Part shown: one piece after another, positions 12,103 to 24,200 of the stretch
Layout: the number at the start of each line of letters is the position of its first letter
How positions within the stretch are numbered: the stretch's first letter is position 1
Assembly: GCA_032690845.1 (NCBI GenBank)
Contig: CM064422.1
Coordinates: 6,014,001-6,078,000 of the forward strand
Source of the DNA: Eleusine coracana subsp. coracana
Taxonomy: Eukaryota; Streptophyta; Magnoliopsida; Poales; Poaceae
DNA: 64,000 nt
Reading direction: 5' to 3'
Position numbers and translations under genes: made by a program
The notes under the pieces: model-generated
The model's input: the letters and a program-made list of their open reading frames with translations, nothing else
Database searches by the model: none
What the model was told of the DNA's origin: nothing

Positions 12103-15100
12103 GCCGAGGTGGACGCGTCGGGTAGTGCAAGCGATGGAAAAAGGCGATCGAAACCCGAGACGGGGGGTGCCAACCTGGAGGTTGTTGGGGACAGCTTGCA
12201 ACCGGGGCTCCACTCCACAGTACGAGTACTCCTACGCAAGCGTAAATGTGTGTGACGAGACTGTGCTGAGGCGTAGGCCCGGCTCGGCGGCTCGTTCATT
12301 GTGCAGGCATGCATGCGGATGCTGATGTGATGCTCTTTCTGCGGCTGCTTGCCTGCTTGGCTCGGCCTCATCGGCGACCTGGCGCGCTCTGCTCGCATGT
12401 CATCTTGCGGCTGGTTCCCGCGTGCCCACAGCCTCTGTAGTGGATTGAAGCTGCGATTTGCGCCATGCACTCTGCGTCGGGTGCACGGCCGCGTTTCCCC
12501 CTTGTCCTCCACGCAATTCTCAAACCTTGGGTACTGTACTAGTTACAGTGCGATGCGTCCAAGAGCAAATTTCAGCCAAGCCTTGGCACGAACTGATGAT
12601 CTTCACGGTTTCATTCCAGAGAGAGAGAAAAAAAATCAACCAAATCCATCACGTGCTAAGCTAATCATGATATTTCTGGCTGAGACGGCACGGCGGCGCA
12701 TAATCTAATCCATCCCCGACAACGAAACGGCGAGGAAGAAACCCCGGGAGCGTCCGTCCGGGGTCCGGAACTGATTGATCATTTGCGCTGCCTGCGCTCC
12801 ACGGGAGTGGCCGTGACCGCGACGCTGGATCGCGACACGCCGAGGAGGAGCCACCAAACGGGGCAACTTCGCGACGTTTTCTGGACTGAGGCCCTTTCTG
12901 GATTCGCCGCGACCGTATCGTGAATACGATTCGCGTGAGGCGCGAGATGCAGCTTAAAAATACCGATTAGATTCGGAGTTGGATGCGTTACAGACCATTG
13001 TGAGTACGGACATGCTCCAATTGCCTCCAGGAACGTGGACATGAGTCCGTGTGTGCTCTTCTAATCATGTGTCCAAGATTTGAACGAACGGCATGTGAGC
13101 TGACTGCACCATGATGAGCCGTTCCATCCATTGGAGGACTGATAGTACTAGTAGTATCAATGACTGCATTCAGTATGGGTTTACACTGAATGCAGTATGA
13201 GAAACCCGTAGTAGTACTACTCTGCATGACTGTTGCTGCTCTAAAATCTGAATCAGGGGCGTTTTACCTCCTGGTTCCTCAAAACCATTGGTTAATCCGT
13301 GATCGAACACAAACCATCACCTACACTACACGGCTACACAAAAGATTCCTTTCACCCATTGTCCGCTGACACGCATGACCTCTGCTCCACAACTCATGTC
13401 CTTTCACATTGTCAGATCTCTACAGCACTGACCCTGCGCTGGCTGGCCTGCAAATCTGCGACTGCGATCGCTCGAGATCCCGCTCCGACGCGCCCCCATC
13501 ACGCCGCTGCGTGCCACGTACAGCAAGCTTAGCTGGACAGGTCCATGCGCTGCCCATGCCCGTACCTCGTCCTCCCCATGCCTCCGTCTCCGTCTTCGTG
13601 GACGCCACACAATAACTCAGGGACAGAGACATGGATCCACTGATCAGCGTTCTGGACAACAATTATATGCATCCACGTACTTATTGACGGAACGGACAAT
13701 TATGCATGAACCAACACCCCCGGCCAATCGGACGCCCATACGTGCTCATCATTGGCACGGAAGAACCAATGAGAGCGGAGAGCTATAGAGCTGCATGCGA
13801 TGGCATAGGACTGTTTTGTTGCGTCCGTGCGGGTCGAAGCGCCAAGCATTCATGTCATAAAACAAAACACTCTAATCATCAGCCGGAGCAATGCATCTTG
13901 ACGCAGGCCCATGCCCCGCCCTCGGCCCTACTACTTCGCATTGTTGACATGATGAAGCATCAATTCACACAGTGTACTGGTTCCATTTCTCGATCCGCCG
14001 ATCGATCGATCTAGCCATTGCTGGCGCTCAGCTCGCGAAATCAATTCATTCAGATCCTCCTATCCATGCTCCCGGGCAGGAAAGCACAGGACTGAAAGGA
14101 TGGTTAAAAAATACTGGGCAGAAAAATGGAAACCATATGTAGAGTTTAAAATGCCGCATACAGTCTGCTAATCCTGCATCTGTGTCCTGATTCCTGACAC
14201 CTTTGATAATCCAACCCAACCAGAGCAGATTCACGAGCCCCCATTTCTCCATTGAAATAATCAAACCATGCGCTTATTAGCCCAGTGATCCGCACCAATT
14301 AAGCAGCACCGAACATCGTCCAGGCCGTGCCAGGCTTGTGGTCAAGCGACCGGATTATATTATACGAATGATTACGCAGTTGCGGCATCTTGTTGGCTTA
14401 AACTAACCCTAATGCTAACGCCCAGCGAGCCTGATGACCATTCAAGAACTAAGAAAGGTTCCCGTTGTTTGGTAACGCCCTGTTCCGCAGGCAGAATCTA
14501 CTGCCAGCGCGTCGCTGCTCTCGCGCGGCCCGACACCGGAGGGACAGCGCGAGGTCTTACTCTCGTGCGGCCGTGTGATTAAGATGAAACCAGCGTGTCT
14601 TGGTAGAGAGAATCGGAACGGCATTCCTTGTTGATAAAACCTGTCACTCTCTATCAGATCGCAGCTCCGGGAGAAGTTAACAACGGTTGGTTCACGGCCG
14701 GCGCTGCAGGATTTAACAAAGATCGGGTTGGCTGTCACTCGATGGGAATCATCGGCGTTTCTGATGATACGGCTCTTTACTGCCCAACATTAGTCGTCGT
14801 CCAAAGCATATTACAATATCTATAATTTTCAGGCTTGCGTTTTATAGGGCAATTGCAGATGCTGGAAAATGACTGGCAGTGCACGTAGGAAGGCCGTCTT
14901 TTCAGTCCAGTCTGCTGGTTGCGTAGCCATCGAACGGAATCATCTGGATCGAGTCCAAAATGCAATTCTGTTCACGATGGTAGTTTATCTCCTGTTCCAG
15001 CAGTGCAAGTTTGGTCGCAAACAGTGGTCACCGCTTAACTGTACATCACTGCTATCAACGCAACCCCAAAGGTGTCCGGTTTAGGTCCATCTCACTGCCA

Positions 15101-16397
15101 TCGACTCAAACCCAAAGGTGTTCGGTTTAGGTCCATCTCTCGGCTACACTGGCAGGTTATGCATGATAGTAGCAGCTTCAGTTCACGGTGCACCGTGCTG
15201 ATCGGTTCCGTCAGAATAAGCTGTGCCATCGTTGGCACGTCCCGCTCAGCGTCCTATCCTGTCGCTGTTTGTGTGCTTTTGTGCGGTTCGAGCTTGAGTC
15301 CAGCAGAGCAAATGTGACGTGCCCGTCGTGCCCATGGAAAAGGGTCCGCAAAGTTCCATATGTCCGTATACGTCCATGTTTTCACATCTCATAGATTATC
15401 AAAGTTCCATGTGAAATTTCAACTTTGATTCGATGGAGGATCGGTATATGGTTCCCTTTTACCCAAATCTTAATGTAAAACACGTAGTAGTATAGTCTTG
15501 AAAATTATCCGTATCAGTGAAAGCAACACACGAGTTCCTCTCAACCAGTCATGTAACATCGAGTGCTCGCACATCAACTTGCCATTACGCTTGTTCTTTC
15601 CCCTCCAGGAAGCTCCGTGTTCATGGACGAATCAGCAGATAGAGAACCTGTCTCTAAGTGGCTTGTAGTAGTCCGAAGTCCAACCGCTGATACATGATCC
15701 AAATGGGGTCGAGTCGTTCGCGGAGGGCGCACGGCAACTGGCATGGCGATGCGTGGGGGCTCCGGCCCCGGTCGCTGCTCACCCAAATGCATTGCACACT
15801 GGCGCTGCCTTTCTGTATAGATCCTATCCTCTGTTCCCTGTCCCTGAATATGAAATGTATCTGCTCTGCTCTCCCATCTCCTGTCCCCACCCGGTTTTCG
15901 AAAATGGGTTTGGTCAACTGCATCATTGTGAGTTTGTCTGTTGGATCCATAGATTAATCCGTGCTCGTAGCCACTCGCCTGTGATATGTGAGGATGGTGT
16001 CACCCTGGGCGGGAGATTCTGATGGGATCCACTTGCACAGTGCATTGAACATTACGCCACGATCGAACGGGCTTCTGTATGATTGGATGCATGGATAGCT
16101 CTGCCGATCATCACCGGATGCATGTATGGGCATCATTTGTTTTTGCATTGGATTTCGATTTTGTTGGTAAGGCGTTTTGGCATTTTGTATGTATTTTGGT
16201 GCACTGTTTTCGGGCAAGAAAGTCTTTCACCTGGTGATGGATCATGGACCGGAGACTTAGATGATGTTGTTCACACTTTTTGTGACTTTTTTTTTAGTTA
16301 GGTAGCGCCTATTTTCAGTTATTGCATTTCAGAATTTATGGATAATGGATCAAGACTTTTATGCGGCGTCATGGAATACAGAATGTTGAGTGATGTG
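12103..16397. other. Long intergenic region
   Basis: About 4.3 kb with no recognisable gene. It holds a short perfect hairpin (13163-13196) and a short direct repeat around 15070-15140 in which CGGTTTAGGTCCATCTC occurs twice. Open frames are short and overlap on several frames. Confidence 0.5.
13163..13196. repeat. Perfect 12-bp hairpin
   Basis: ACTGCATTCAGT (13163-13174) is followed after 10 bases by its exact complement ACTGAATGCAGT (13185-13196). It is too short for a typical plant microRNA foldback and its role is unknown. Confidence 0.7.
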
Positions 16398-16405
16398 ATT
16401 ACAAC

Positions 16406-17182
16406 TAGGACTGGACACTGAGCCAGCTCGGCTCAGCTCAGCTCGGCTCGGTCCAGCTTGATAGAGAATCGAGCTGGTTTGGCTCGGTTTGAAATTCATA
16501 CAAGCTGGAATGCTAGCTCGGCTCGGTTTGGTATGAGCTCGAGCCAGCTTGTTCAGCTCGCGAGTTCGACATGTAATATAACATATAGATTAATAAATAC
16601 AGTTTAAATATCTATAATCTTTAAAGTTTTAAGGTCTAATACCATAATATTTATATAAGATGATAATTTAATATTTAAAAACTTAAATAAATAACTAAGC
16701 TACACTAGACTTCAAGTCATCATCATTTGAGAGGGAGATGCTCCAGCAGCGGGCGTCCTACGACGGCGGTGGCTTGACTCTTCGTTCCTCACGTGGTTCG
16801 CTATTCACCCTAACCTAGACGATCGTAACTTTCAAATACATATGATAGGAATACAATCGATTGTTGTTTGACTTCCACTTTCGAATACATATGATAGGAA
16901 TATGATCGACTGGTGTTTGACTTTCCCATGAGATAGACTGTTAGGTAAAAATTTTATGGACTAAGTTATGACTCTTTACTGGAGTTAGTTTAGACCTTTA
17001 ACTTTATAAAACTTGTATGGCTCACGAGTCAGCTCGCAAGCCAGCTCGAGCTGGCTCGTTAGAAAACCGAGCTGAAACATGAGCTCAGCTTGGCTTGAAA
17101 GTCCAGCGAGCCAAGCCGAGCCGAGTCGAGCTACAATCGAGCGGAGCAAACTCGCGAGTTTCGAGCCAAACGTCCAGGCCTA
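16406..17182. mobile_element. Non-autonomous hAT-type element, 777 bp
   Basis: Ends TAGGACTGGAC (left) and TAGGCCTGGAC (right, complement) form terminal inverted repeats. The flanks carry identical 8-bp copies ATTACAAC at 16398-16405 and 17183-17190. Both subterminal regions (16425-16570 and 17025-17165) are packed with GAGCTCG/GCTCGGCTC words in opposite orientation, the kind of clustered motif that hAT transposases bind (inference). The centre has two copies of a roughly 50-bp unit containing CATATGATAGGAAT. No transposase frame. Confidence 0.88.
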
Positions 17183-17231
17183 ATTACAACGTACCATTGT
17201 TTTGGGGCTATATGGCTATATAGTGTAGCGA

Positions 17232-17395
17232 TAGCAATCACCATCTTTTAAAATAAAGTAGCACAATGTTCCTTTCCCCTCTACTTGTAGGCACGTAAAC
17301 TTCCGTTGGGTGTTAGCAATCACCATCTTTTAAAATAAAGTAGCACAATGTTCCTTTCCCCTCTACTTGTAGGCACGTAAACTTGTGTTGGGTGT
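17232..17395. repeat. Tandem duplication, 2 x 82 bp
   Basis: Copy one is 17232-17313 and copy two 17314-17395, beginning TAGCAATCACCATC and ending GGGTGT. They differ at two adjacent bases (CC versus GT), so the duplication is recent. It lies just outside the hAT element. Confidence 0.92.
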
Positions 17396-18051
17396 TTCAC
17401 GAAAGGAAATGTAGCTATACGATTCTATTAGGTTAGCTGGAGGTGCTGGATCACCCAATCTACCCAGGCCGAAACTCACCCTCCAGCTCTAAAGCTCTTG
17501 GCCAAATTTCTGAAACAAACTGTATGATGTCTTGTTACGTGTAATAATTGTTTAGCAGAACATCGCCTCTTGTACAGTTGACTGATATGATATCATGTTC
17601 ACCAACCATATTTTAGCAGTATTGATGAACATATCCTCTCATTTTGAATGTTAAGTTTGGGCCTAATTTAAGCACATGATAATCAGGAAAAATTATAGAG
17701 GTTACTAGAATTAGAATGGAAAAAGTCTCTTCTAGACGGAGACGGTGGAAAGCGTAAAAGCAACACGACGGATCAACACCAGGCGCCCACGGCTTGCATA
17801 CGCTCCAACCACACTAAAGCCTTTTTTCTTGGATGGTTTAGTTTATGTTTGACTCCATGCATCAACGAACGAATGGGTTAAGTAGTGGAAATTTCAACTG
17901 CTCTCTCCCGTCATCTCCCCAAAAAACTCCAAGACGCCCACCCCAACCGATCACCATTGCTGCACCCCGCGCGTTACCTAAAACAAATGCTTGGCGCGGT
18001 GGTGATCCCTCCCGCATTTGGCTTCCCCGCCCCGATAAGAATGATACTACG
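17396..18051. other. Upstream region of the dirigent-like gene
   Basis: No separate gene. An in-frame ATG at 17845 would extend the dirigent-like protein by 69 residues, but that extension is proline-rich and would bury the hydrophobic N-terminal segment, so the later ATG is preferred. Confidence 0.5.
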
Positions 18052-18642
18052 ATGCTAGCCAGGATCATCTTCTGCGTGCTGATCGCCGCGGCCGTCCTCG
18101 CCGTCGTCCTGCTCGCCACCGTCTCCCCTATCCCGCACCGCTCCGGCGCCGGCAACAAGGGACCCGCCACGAACCTGCGCACCTTCACCGTCTACATCCA
18201 TCCGGCGACATCGTCGACATCCATGAAGCAACGGCGAGGGGCAGCAGCAGTTCACGGAGGAGAAGCGAGCGCGCTGGTGTTCCAGCACCGGATGACGGCG
18301 GGGCCGGAGAGCACGTCGAGGCACGTCGGCGCGGCGTCCGGGTTCCTGCTCCCGGCCGGCGAGGTGGGCCAGGGCGCCGCGTCGTCCTCGGTGTTCGACA
18401 TGGTCCACCTGGCGTTCGATGACCCCGGGCTATCCGGAAGCCTCTGCGTCGAGGCGAGCAACGAGAAGGGAAGGAATAGTGGGAAAGAGGAGGAGGAGCT
18501 GGAAGTGGTGGGCGGCACGGGCGCGTTCGCGTTCGCGCGCGGGCACGCCGTGGTGCTGTGGGGGCACCGGCCCGGTCTCGGCGCCACGGCGGGGGCGGCG
18601 CCGCTGCGGGTCGAGCTGAGCGTTTCCCCTGCCGGGAGCTAG
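18052..18642 (+). CDS. Dirigent-like protein with N-terminal membrane anchor or signal peptide
   Basis: Single exon, 196 residues. Residues 1-25 (MLARIIFCVLIAAAVLAVVL and on) form a strong hydrophobic segment, either a signal peptide or a signal anchor. The rest matches the dirigent fold: FTVYIHP near residue 42, ALVFQHRMTAGPESTSRHVG, a SGFLLP strand, VFDMVHLAFDDPGLSGSLCV, and the diagnostic LEVVGGTGAFAFARGHAVV at about residues 154-172. Dirigent proteins steer stereoselective phenoxy-radical coupling in lignan/lignin formation in the apoplast; the substrate here cannot be told. A glutamate/lysine-rich insert (NEKGRNSGKEEEE) precedes the VVGGTG strand and is unusual for the family. Confidence 0.75.
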   Translation: MLARIIFCVLIAAAVLAVVLLATVSPIPHRSGAGNKGPATNLRTFTVYIHPATSSTSMKQRRGAAAVHGGEASALVFQHRMTAGPESTSRHVGAASGFLLPAGEVGQGAASSSVFDMVHLAFDDPGLSGSLCVEASNEKGRNSGKEEEELEVVGGTGAFAFARGHAVVLWGHRPGLGATAGAAPLRVELSVSPAGS

Positions 18643-19827
18643 CCGGCGAAGTGTGAGTGTGAGCGATCGATATGCCAAATATCGTCCGATTTTTGCCTTT
18701 TTCTTTTATTTTTCTGATACGTGATTCGATTTTCGCAATGTATCTCCAAAGAAGTGTAACTTTGGCGCTGATAACATGGCACGCAAGTGTTCACAAAATG
18801 TGTCGTCGCGGCGTCGCGTCTCCAGAGAGTGAGGTGTACTATGTACCTTTCTTTTAATCTTTGTGCAGAACGGGCACGAACTTTACCGCGAGTGCATTTT
18901 TGCTGTTTAATCCGCAAGGATTATTCTGTCCAAGCAAGCCGAGGCCAGTCAATTTGCAGGCTGAACGTGTGTTGAAAAGAAAATTTGCGATTTTCCACTG
19001 CCAAAGAGAAATGTTCACTTGGGCACGTGGGGCATATAGGAGCGACCGGACAATCTAGATAGGCCGGACAATCTACATTTCCAAGAAGACCTAAGCCCAT
19101 CCCACACGCGTGTCATCAAGCCCACAACAACAAGCCAGCCCGGTCTGCCGTCTGCGCCCAACCACACCGCATCTGGCTATCGCGCACAGTCCGCCGCCGG
19201 CCCCGTCGGGTCTCGCCGGTCGCTGCCACGCCGGCGGCGGCAGCGCGCGCGGGCGCGGGGAAGAACGTGAACGATCGATCGTGCTAGGAACGCGCGCACG
19301 GCCATACCTCGTCTCGTCTCCGACCGCGCATGTTCGCAGCCGTCTCATGCCAGGATACTGACTTTTAGTTGCAATTTTGTCATGATTTATGAGCATTGAG
19401 CCACAGGCCCACAAGTACACCACAAAGAACGATGGTTGCATTTTATGGTAGCCAAACATATGATTCTTTTCCATCGACAATTGCATGGCAAAGTACGAAT
19501 AGTCTGATCAGACACTGAATTGGGATGTGATTTTTCTCTCCATAGTTAATTTCTATTGACAGGTTATGATGAAGCAGATATCAGTAACATAAAAGTGAAA
19601 CATACAGCTCTACGCTTTTCTTTGCTATTTCTATTCGTTGTTTGTAAAACTATTCCTTGTCTTGGTGACTTGTAAGAACCAATGAATAAAAACCAACATC
19701 ACGGGGACTGCAACTCTGAATGTTCTGAACCCCGCCTGCCCTTGTAGAAACATTCGTGCTGCCCTGTTTGTGTGCATGCTTAGATGCAATTTGTTGGTAA
19801 CTCTAGTGTTGCCACATGAAGAAATGT
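18643..19827. other. Intergenic between convergent genes
   Basis: Contains the 3' flanks of the dirigent-like gene (+) and the UPF0114 gene (-). No gene recognised; the minus-strand frame at 19091-19486 has no family features. Confidence 0.5.
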
Positions 19828-21136
19828 TCACGCAAAGGTTTCCTTGGGTCGTTGCTCACGCACTGTGAGCCTTGACAGAAGGAAGACGCCAGCGGAGGAA
19901 GCAAGCACTGCCCCAGCAAAGCAGGCCATGTCGAGTCCGCTGGCCAGCGGTACGTTCTTGAACTCCTCAAGAATTCCTGCCTGGAGCAGCAGGACTATGG
20001 CATGGCCGATCCTCGTCTTCGCATGCGTGATGGATCTGAGTCTGGCCCCTTCTTTCAGCTTCTGGTATGGATTTATAGTTTATTGTTAGCACTAATCTAT
20101 GATTACTTGAACTGTATGAATAAACGTATTGACGGGGCTCAGTTACCTTTAGGTTGAATGTGCCTGAGTGTGATGAGTTAATATGTTGTCCCGGCTTCTG
20201 AACGCTCTGGGAACCATAGAACATGGTGTACAAACCCATGGCAAACTTTAGAAGGGCAGTGCCAATCAGAAACATGTCTGAAGGTGAATAAATTTGCCCC
20301 AAGTTAGTCGGTGGAGCATTGCAAACTGAATTTGAAAAGCAGTGTACTTAAAGAGATATAATAAGGATATACCTAATGCATGGATAAGCAGCTTCATGAT
20401 TTCACCTTGATCCACAGTATGGGACATGTTTTGGAAACGCATGAAGAATGACTGCACCACAAGAATACAGCCCTGCAACGACATGACAACTTCAGCCTTG
20501 GAAATCTCTAGTTGCATCATCGTTTGTGTGGGGTAGAAAAACTGTGTAGATGATACTTACCTTGACAAAGCATGGGACTGAACCAAGAAGGGATCCTGCC
20601 ACACCAATCAGCGTGAATGACTGGCAACTGACAATGGCCTGAGATTGTCGTCGAAATGATCTCAGTCAGTAAACATGGAAGCTTGTTGACTTCCATGGAT
20701 TGCAAAGATTGAAGAAGCGTGTCTTTCAGAGAATTCTTACCCGGTGGATCATGTTCTCGGCGATCTTCGACCAACACGTCCTGTTCAGTGCCAGCCATGT
20801 CGCTCCAAACTGTCTCAGGATCAACCTCCGTGTGATCTCGTATGCCAGAGGTAGCAAGAGATCAATGCTCTTCGCTTCCTCAGATAGGAAAATTCCCATC
20901 TTCTTCTCCGGTGTGATACTGGCAGTTCCCAGAGCGATCAAGGCAGCCCTTTGCTCTGCGACGCGGCGGTTTATCCTTTGCGTCTTGTTCGTCTCCCGCA
21001 GGAACGGGAACTTGAGAGACGGGATGCCATATGGGCTTGAGTTTCCGGACGTCGAAGATGACTTGTGATTGTTGTCCGTCTTTAAGGCCTTGGTTGTTGC
21101 CCTGAGCAACCTGCCGACGCCGCCGGCTCCTGCCAT
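19828..21136 (-). CDS. UPF0114 (YqhA-like) membrane protein
   Basis: Five exons with GT-AG introns: 21136-20741, 20638-20561, 20472-20373, 20277-20147, 20061-19828; 312 residues. The N-terminal about 110 residues are Ser/Lys/Arg-rich and plant-specific, possibly a plastid-targeting region. Hydrophobic segments follow: AIVSCQSFTLIGVAGSLLG (about 133-151), MFLIGTALLKFAMGLYTMF (about 193-211), IGHAIVLLLQAG and CFAGAVLASAASVFLLSRL near the C terminus. The order (V/L)DMxLIGxxL, then K(T/V)xxxIxxL, then LLQxxxxxxxKNVP matches bacterial YqhA/UPF0114. Function is unknown in plants and bacteria. Every exon junction keeps frame, so the gene looks intact. Confidence 0.85.
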
Positions 21137-22093
21137 TGCTGAACTCTCAGTGTAACACCGCGGATCCTCTCTTCCTTTCTTTCTCCGAGACTTGTATGTT
21201 TTTTTTTTTTGAAGAGAACTCTTTAGCTTTGCTGCAACTGTTGCTTTTGTGGTGTTTTATGCCTGAACTTCTGCAGGAAAACAAGGTGTTCATCCGTGAC
21301 CGTATAAATACGCATATGCACTTGTGAAGGGGGGTGGAGTGATCACAGGGGAGACGTGTGTCTGTCGGCTGTAGAGAGGGAGGAGCGAAGAATAAACGAG
21401 CAGGGGAAGGCAAAGGGCGTCTTGAACAGCAGAAGATTCTGAAACATCACTTGTGGCTAGAGTGGATTTGTCACGGAGCTCTAGTGTTCCAACAGTATCA
21501 ACGAATCCACGTGGTTTCGTCGACGTCGACATCTTTTACACTGTAGTACTTTCCGTGCATCTGTTTGTCACATACAGGTAGTATCTACGTGATTTCCTTG
21601 GACAACTTATATAGGTCATTATGATGTCTGAAAGTTAATTAGATTTAGTAAAACAATGCTTTTTTATCTCTCAATATCTGATTGTTGTTGCCGTTCATCG
21701 TATCCTTTTTCCTTTGGTCGGCACAGCAATATTTTTTTTAAAAAGCACTATCACTAATTAAGATAGAAGTAGAATGAGATACAATCATAGAGACTAATCC
21801 AACACGACTGCCAGACCCGAGCATTGGTCATCACCATGCCAGGAAAATGAAACAGAGCAATGAAGAAATAACATCAACACAACACTAAACAAGGCTGCGG
21901 CTAGTAGATGATTTTCCAACCTGCCATAGGCTAACAACAACTAGAGAGGCAGCTTTAGCACAACTTTTATGCTACCTCTGATCAGACCTCTTGCAGTTCC
22001 AGTGTGAGCCAAGTAGAGATTATATGAACACATACAGACAGCTTTTTTAAAAAACGAATATACACAGTTTTTGCTGAGAATTTTTGTGTGTGT

Positions 22094-22124
<31 letters not shown>

Positions 22125-24046
22125 GGAGGGGGACAGGAATGAAAATGCATGAAAACAAAAATCTGGAAAACGCAATTGAAAACTTTGGCCGCCTATGTGC
22201 CTTCATGGAGAATCTTCTGGAGCACATCTGGACTTGATGTGAAGACGAAGAGTAACAGCCAGGAACGAAGATTTGTGACCATCGAATCCAGGAAGAATGT
22301 TCAAGTTAAAGTTAGCTGTTGTTGAACTTCGTTCTCTATCTTCTTTGATGTGATAAAAGTGTCCATTATTGCAATTGGCTCACTGCATGATTTGGTTGGT
22401 ACAATTTCTTCAGGTCATAATTTCTACTTGGCTCTGAAGCCACACAAGCTCTGAAGCCACTGACTGTTTGACAAGTGAAGCAGCAGGACAAACTGAAGAA
22501 AGGTTGGCGCTCCATTGTACCGACCGAAAGCAAAAGGTGCGTTGAACCTGCTGCTCCGCCGAAAGAGTTAGCCGGAAAACGTCCAGAGAGATTTTTCGGT
22601 ACCTCGCGGTTGGTAGATGACGTGTGTTTGATCGTGTCCAGGTGCGCAGAGTTCAGGCACACGGTTTGTTGGGTGCATCGGTCGACGGGAGAAGACGGCT
22701 GCGAGGACGGGAGCGTGGGCGCGAGCGTACGCGTGTGCGGCGGCGAACAAGGGGGAACCCTTGGCCCGCACGAACGCGTGGCACGTGACGCCAACGCCGG
22801 CCGCTCGCTGGCGCCATTGCCTTGTCTTTCGTATGACGAACGTGGAAGGTGGCTCCCTGTCCCTCTCTGCGCGCGTTTCCATTCTTTCAGCTGTGGAAGA
22901 TGGGGGCGTTTCTGCGCTCGTACATTTGTCAATCTCTCGTGCGGTGCGCACCAGCCGCCGATCATATGGTACCGGCGGCACCAAACTTGATTTCTTCTCG
23001 TGGCACTTGAAGTTGCATGTGACGACGACGACGCTACTCGACAACTTTATATCAATAACACAGCACTGTTAGTCTTGGTTTTTTTTTTTTTGGAGATTCT
23101 GTTAGTCTTGGTTAGAGTTGTTGTGCTTGTGCCACTTGAGAGTGGCAGTGGCTCGAAGGATGGTGGCGGTGGCGTGGTGTGCACGTGTATGTCCGCAGAG
23201 TTTGTAGACTTCGCGGAGCTGGCTCGTCAACCATGGACACGATCGGACGCGGGACGCGCGCGTGTTTTTGTTCGCTAATGCTTTCTGCAACCAGAGCATT
23301 CTGGAAGGTTATCATGTCACTATGCCACAGTCCTCACGGTCCATTGGTCGTCCATCAACAGTTTTGCGGAGCATGGCAACAGCCATCTGGCGTGGCACAT
23401 TGGTCCCGCCGGTCCAATGGTTGGCAGGTCCGCGGTGGTTGTCATATCTTGGCGTTGAACTGGGCGACAGAACAACTACTATCAATCACGTAAAGGTACA
23501 GCTCCATGTAGTGTATTAATGCAAAACTGAGAAAGGGAATACTGCAAACTTCTCCCAAATATTTTAAACAAAGCAAATGAACTCCAACTGAAATGTACTT
23601 AATTAGTTAATTAGGAGTAAGCATCCTTTTATACTAACGAAGCATTGAACAATTCAACAGCATGAGCATGGAGCGATTTATGCACAAATTCTATTACATA
23701 CACAAGCTAAAAGTTATATTATGGATATTGCCGCTGGAGCATGGAGCCTTGCAGTTTCAGAACATTCAGTTAAAATAACACTCGCAAGTACAGATGTAAT
23801 TCTAAGAATTATGTATGTCCAGGGAAAATTAAAAAATATCAACTACCAAGAGATTGTATTAATCATGCAGTAGTCCTGGAAAACTAATTAGTAACCCCAA
23901 GGTCCTACGGACACATGGAAACCTGCATTAACCTAACATGTAGTTCGTGCGTTACAGTTTCTTGATTCAAGGAAACTTGAAATTTCAGAAAAAGCCGCAA
24001 TGCATTTGTTATCATCTATTTCATTTTTTTTCTTTTGAGTGACTAA
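21137..24046. other. Intergenic region
   Basis: About 2.9 kb with no recognised gene. It holds a TG/G microsatellite at 22085-22132 and a GC-rich patch at 22.5-23.3 kb with overlapping open frames on both strands that share no family features. Confidence 0.5.
22085..22132. repeat. Compound microsatellite (TG)12 followed by a G-run
   Basis: (TG)12 at 22085-22108 runs into 19 consecutive G, then A and five more G. Read directly. Confidence 0.95.
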
Positions 24047-24062
24047 ATATAGATGATTTAGA

Positions 24063-24184
24063 AGCTCTTGCGGCCAACCGGTCAGACGGCTGCGTCCTCA
24101 CTGCACCAGCCCTGGTTCGAGCGCTGGCTTCTATCGTAAGTAATTCCTTGGCCGACTGGCTGCCAGCCAAGGGTTCATTTTTTT
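24063..24184 (+). mobile_element. tRNA-derived SINE (p-SINE1-like), 122 bp
   Basis: Flanked by identical 16-bp direct repeats ATATAGATGATTTAGA at 24047-24062 and 24185-24200. The body starts with a tRNA-like segment (TGCGGCCAACCGG as box A-like, GGTTCGAGC as box B at 24114) and ends in a T-run. Length about 120 bp and a poly-T tail fit the grass p-SINE1 type; the family assignment is inference, the retroposition signature is direct. Confidence 0.85.
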
Positions 24185-24200
24185 ATATAGATGATTTAGA

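Noticed and set aside
11264..12512. Other long frames on both strands around the PADRE gene
   Set aside because: They overlap the recognised gene or its promoter and consist of Arg/Ala/Pro-rich low-complexity sequence.
21941..22227. His/Pro-rich frames near 22.1 kb
   Set aside because: They arise from the TG/G microsatellite.
22366..23072. Long frames on both strands at 22.4-23.1 kb
   Set aside because: Mutually overlapping on several frames, no domain, no splice structure that improves them.
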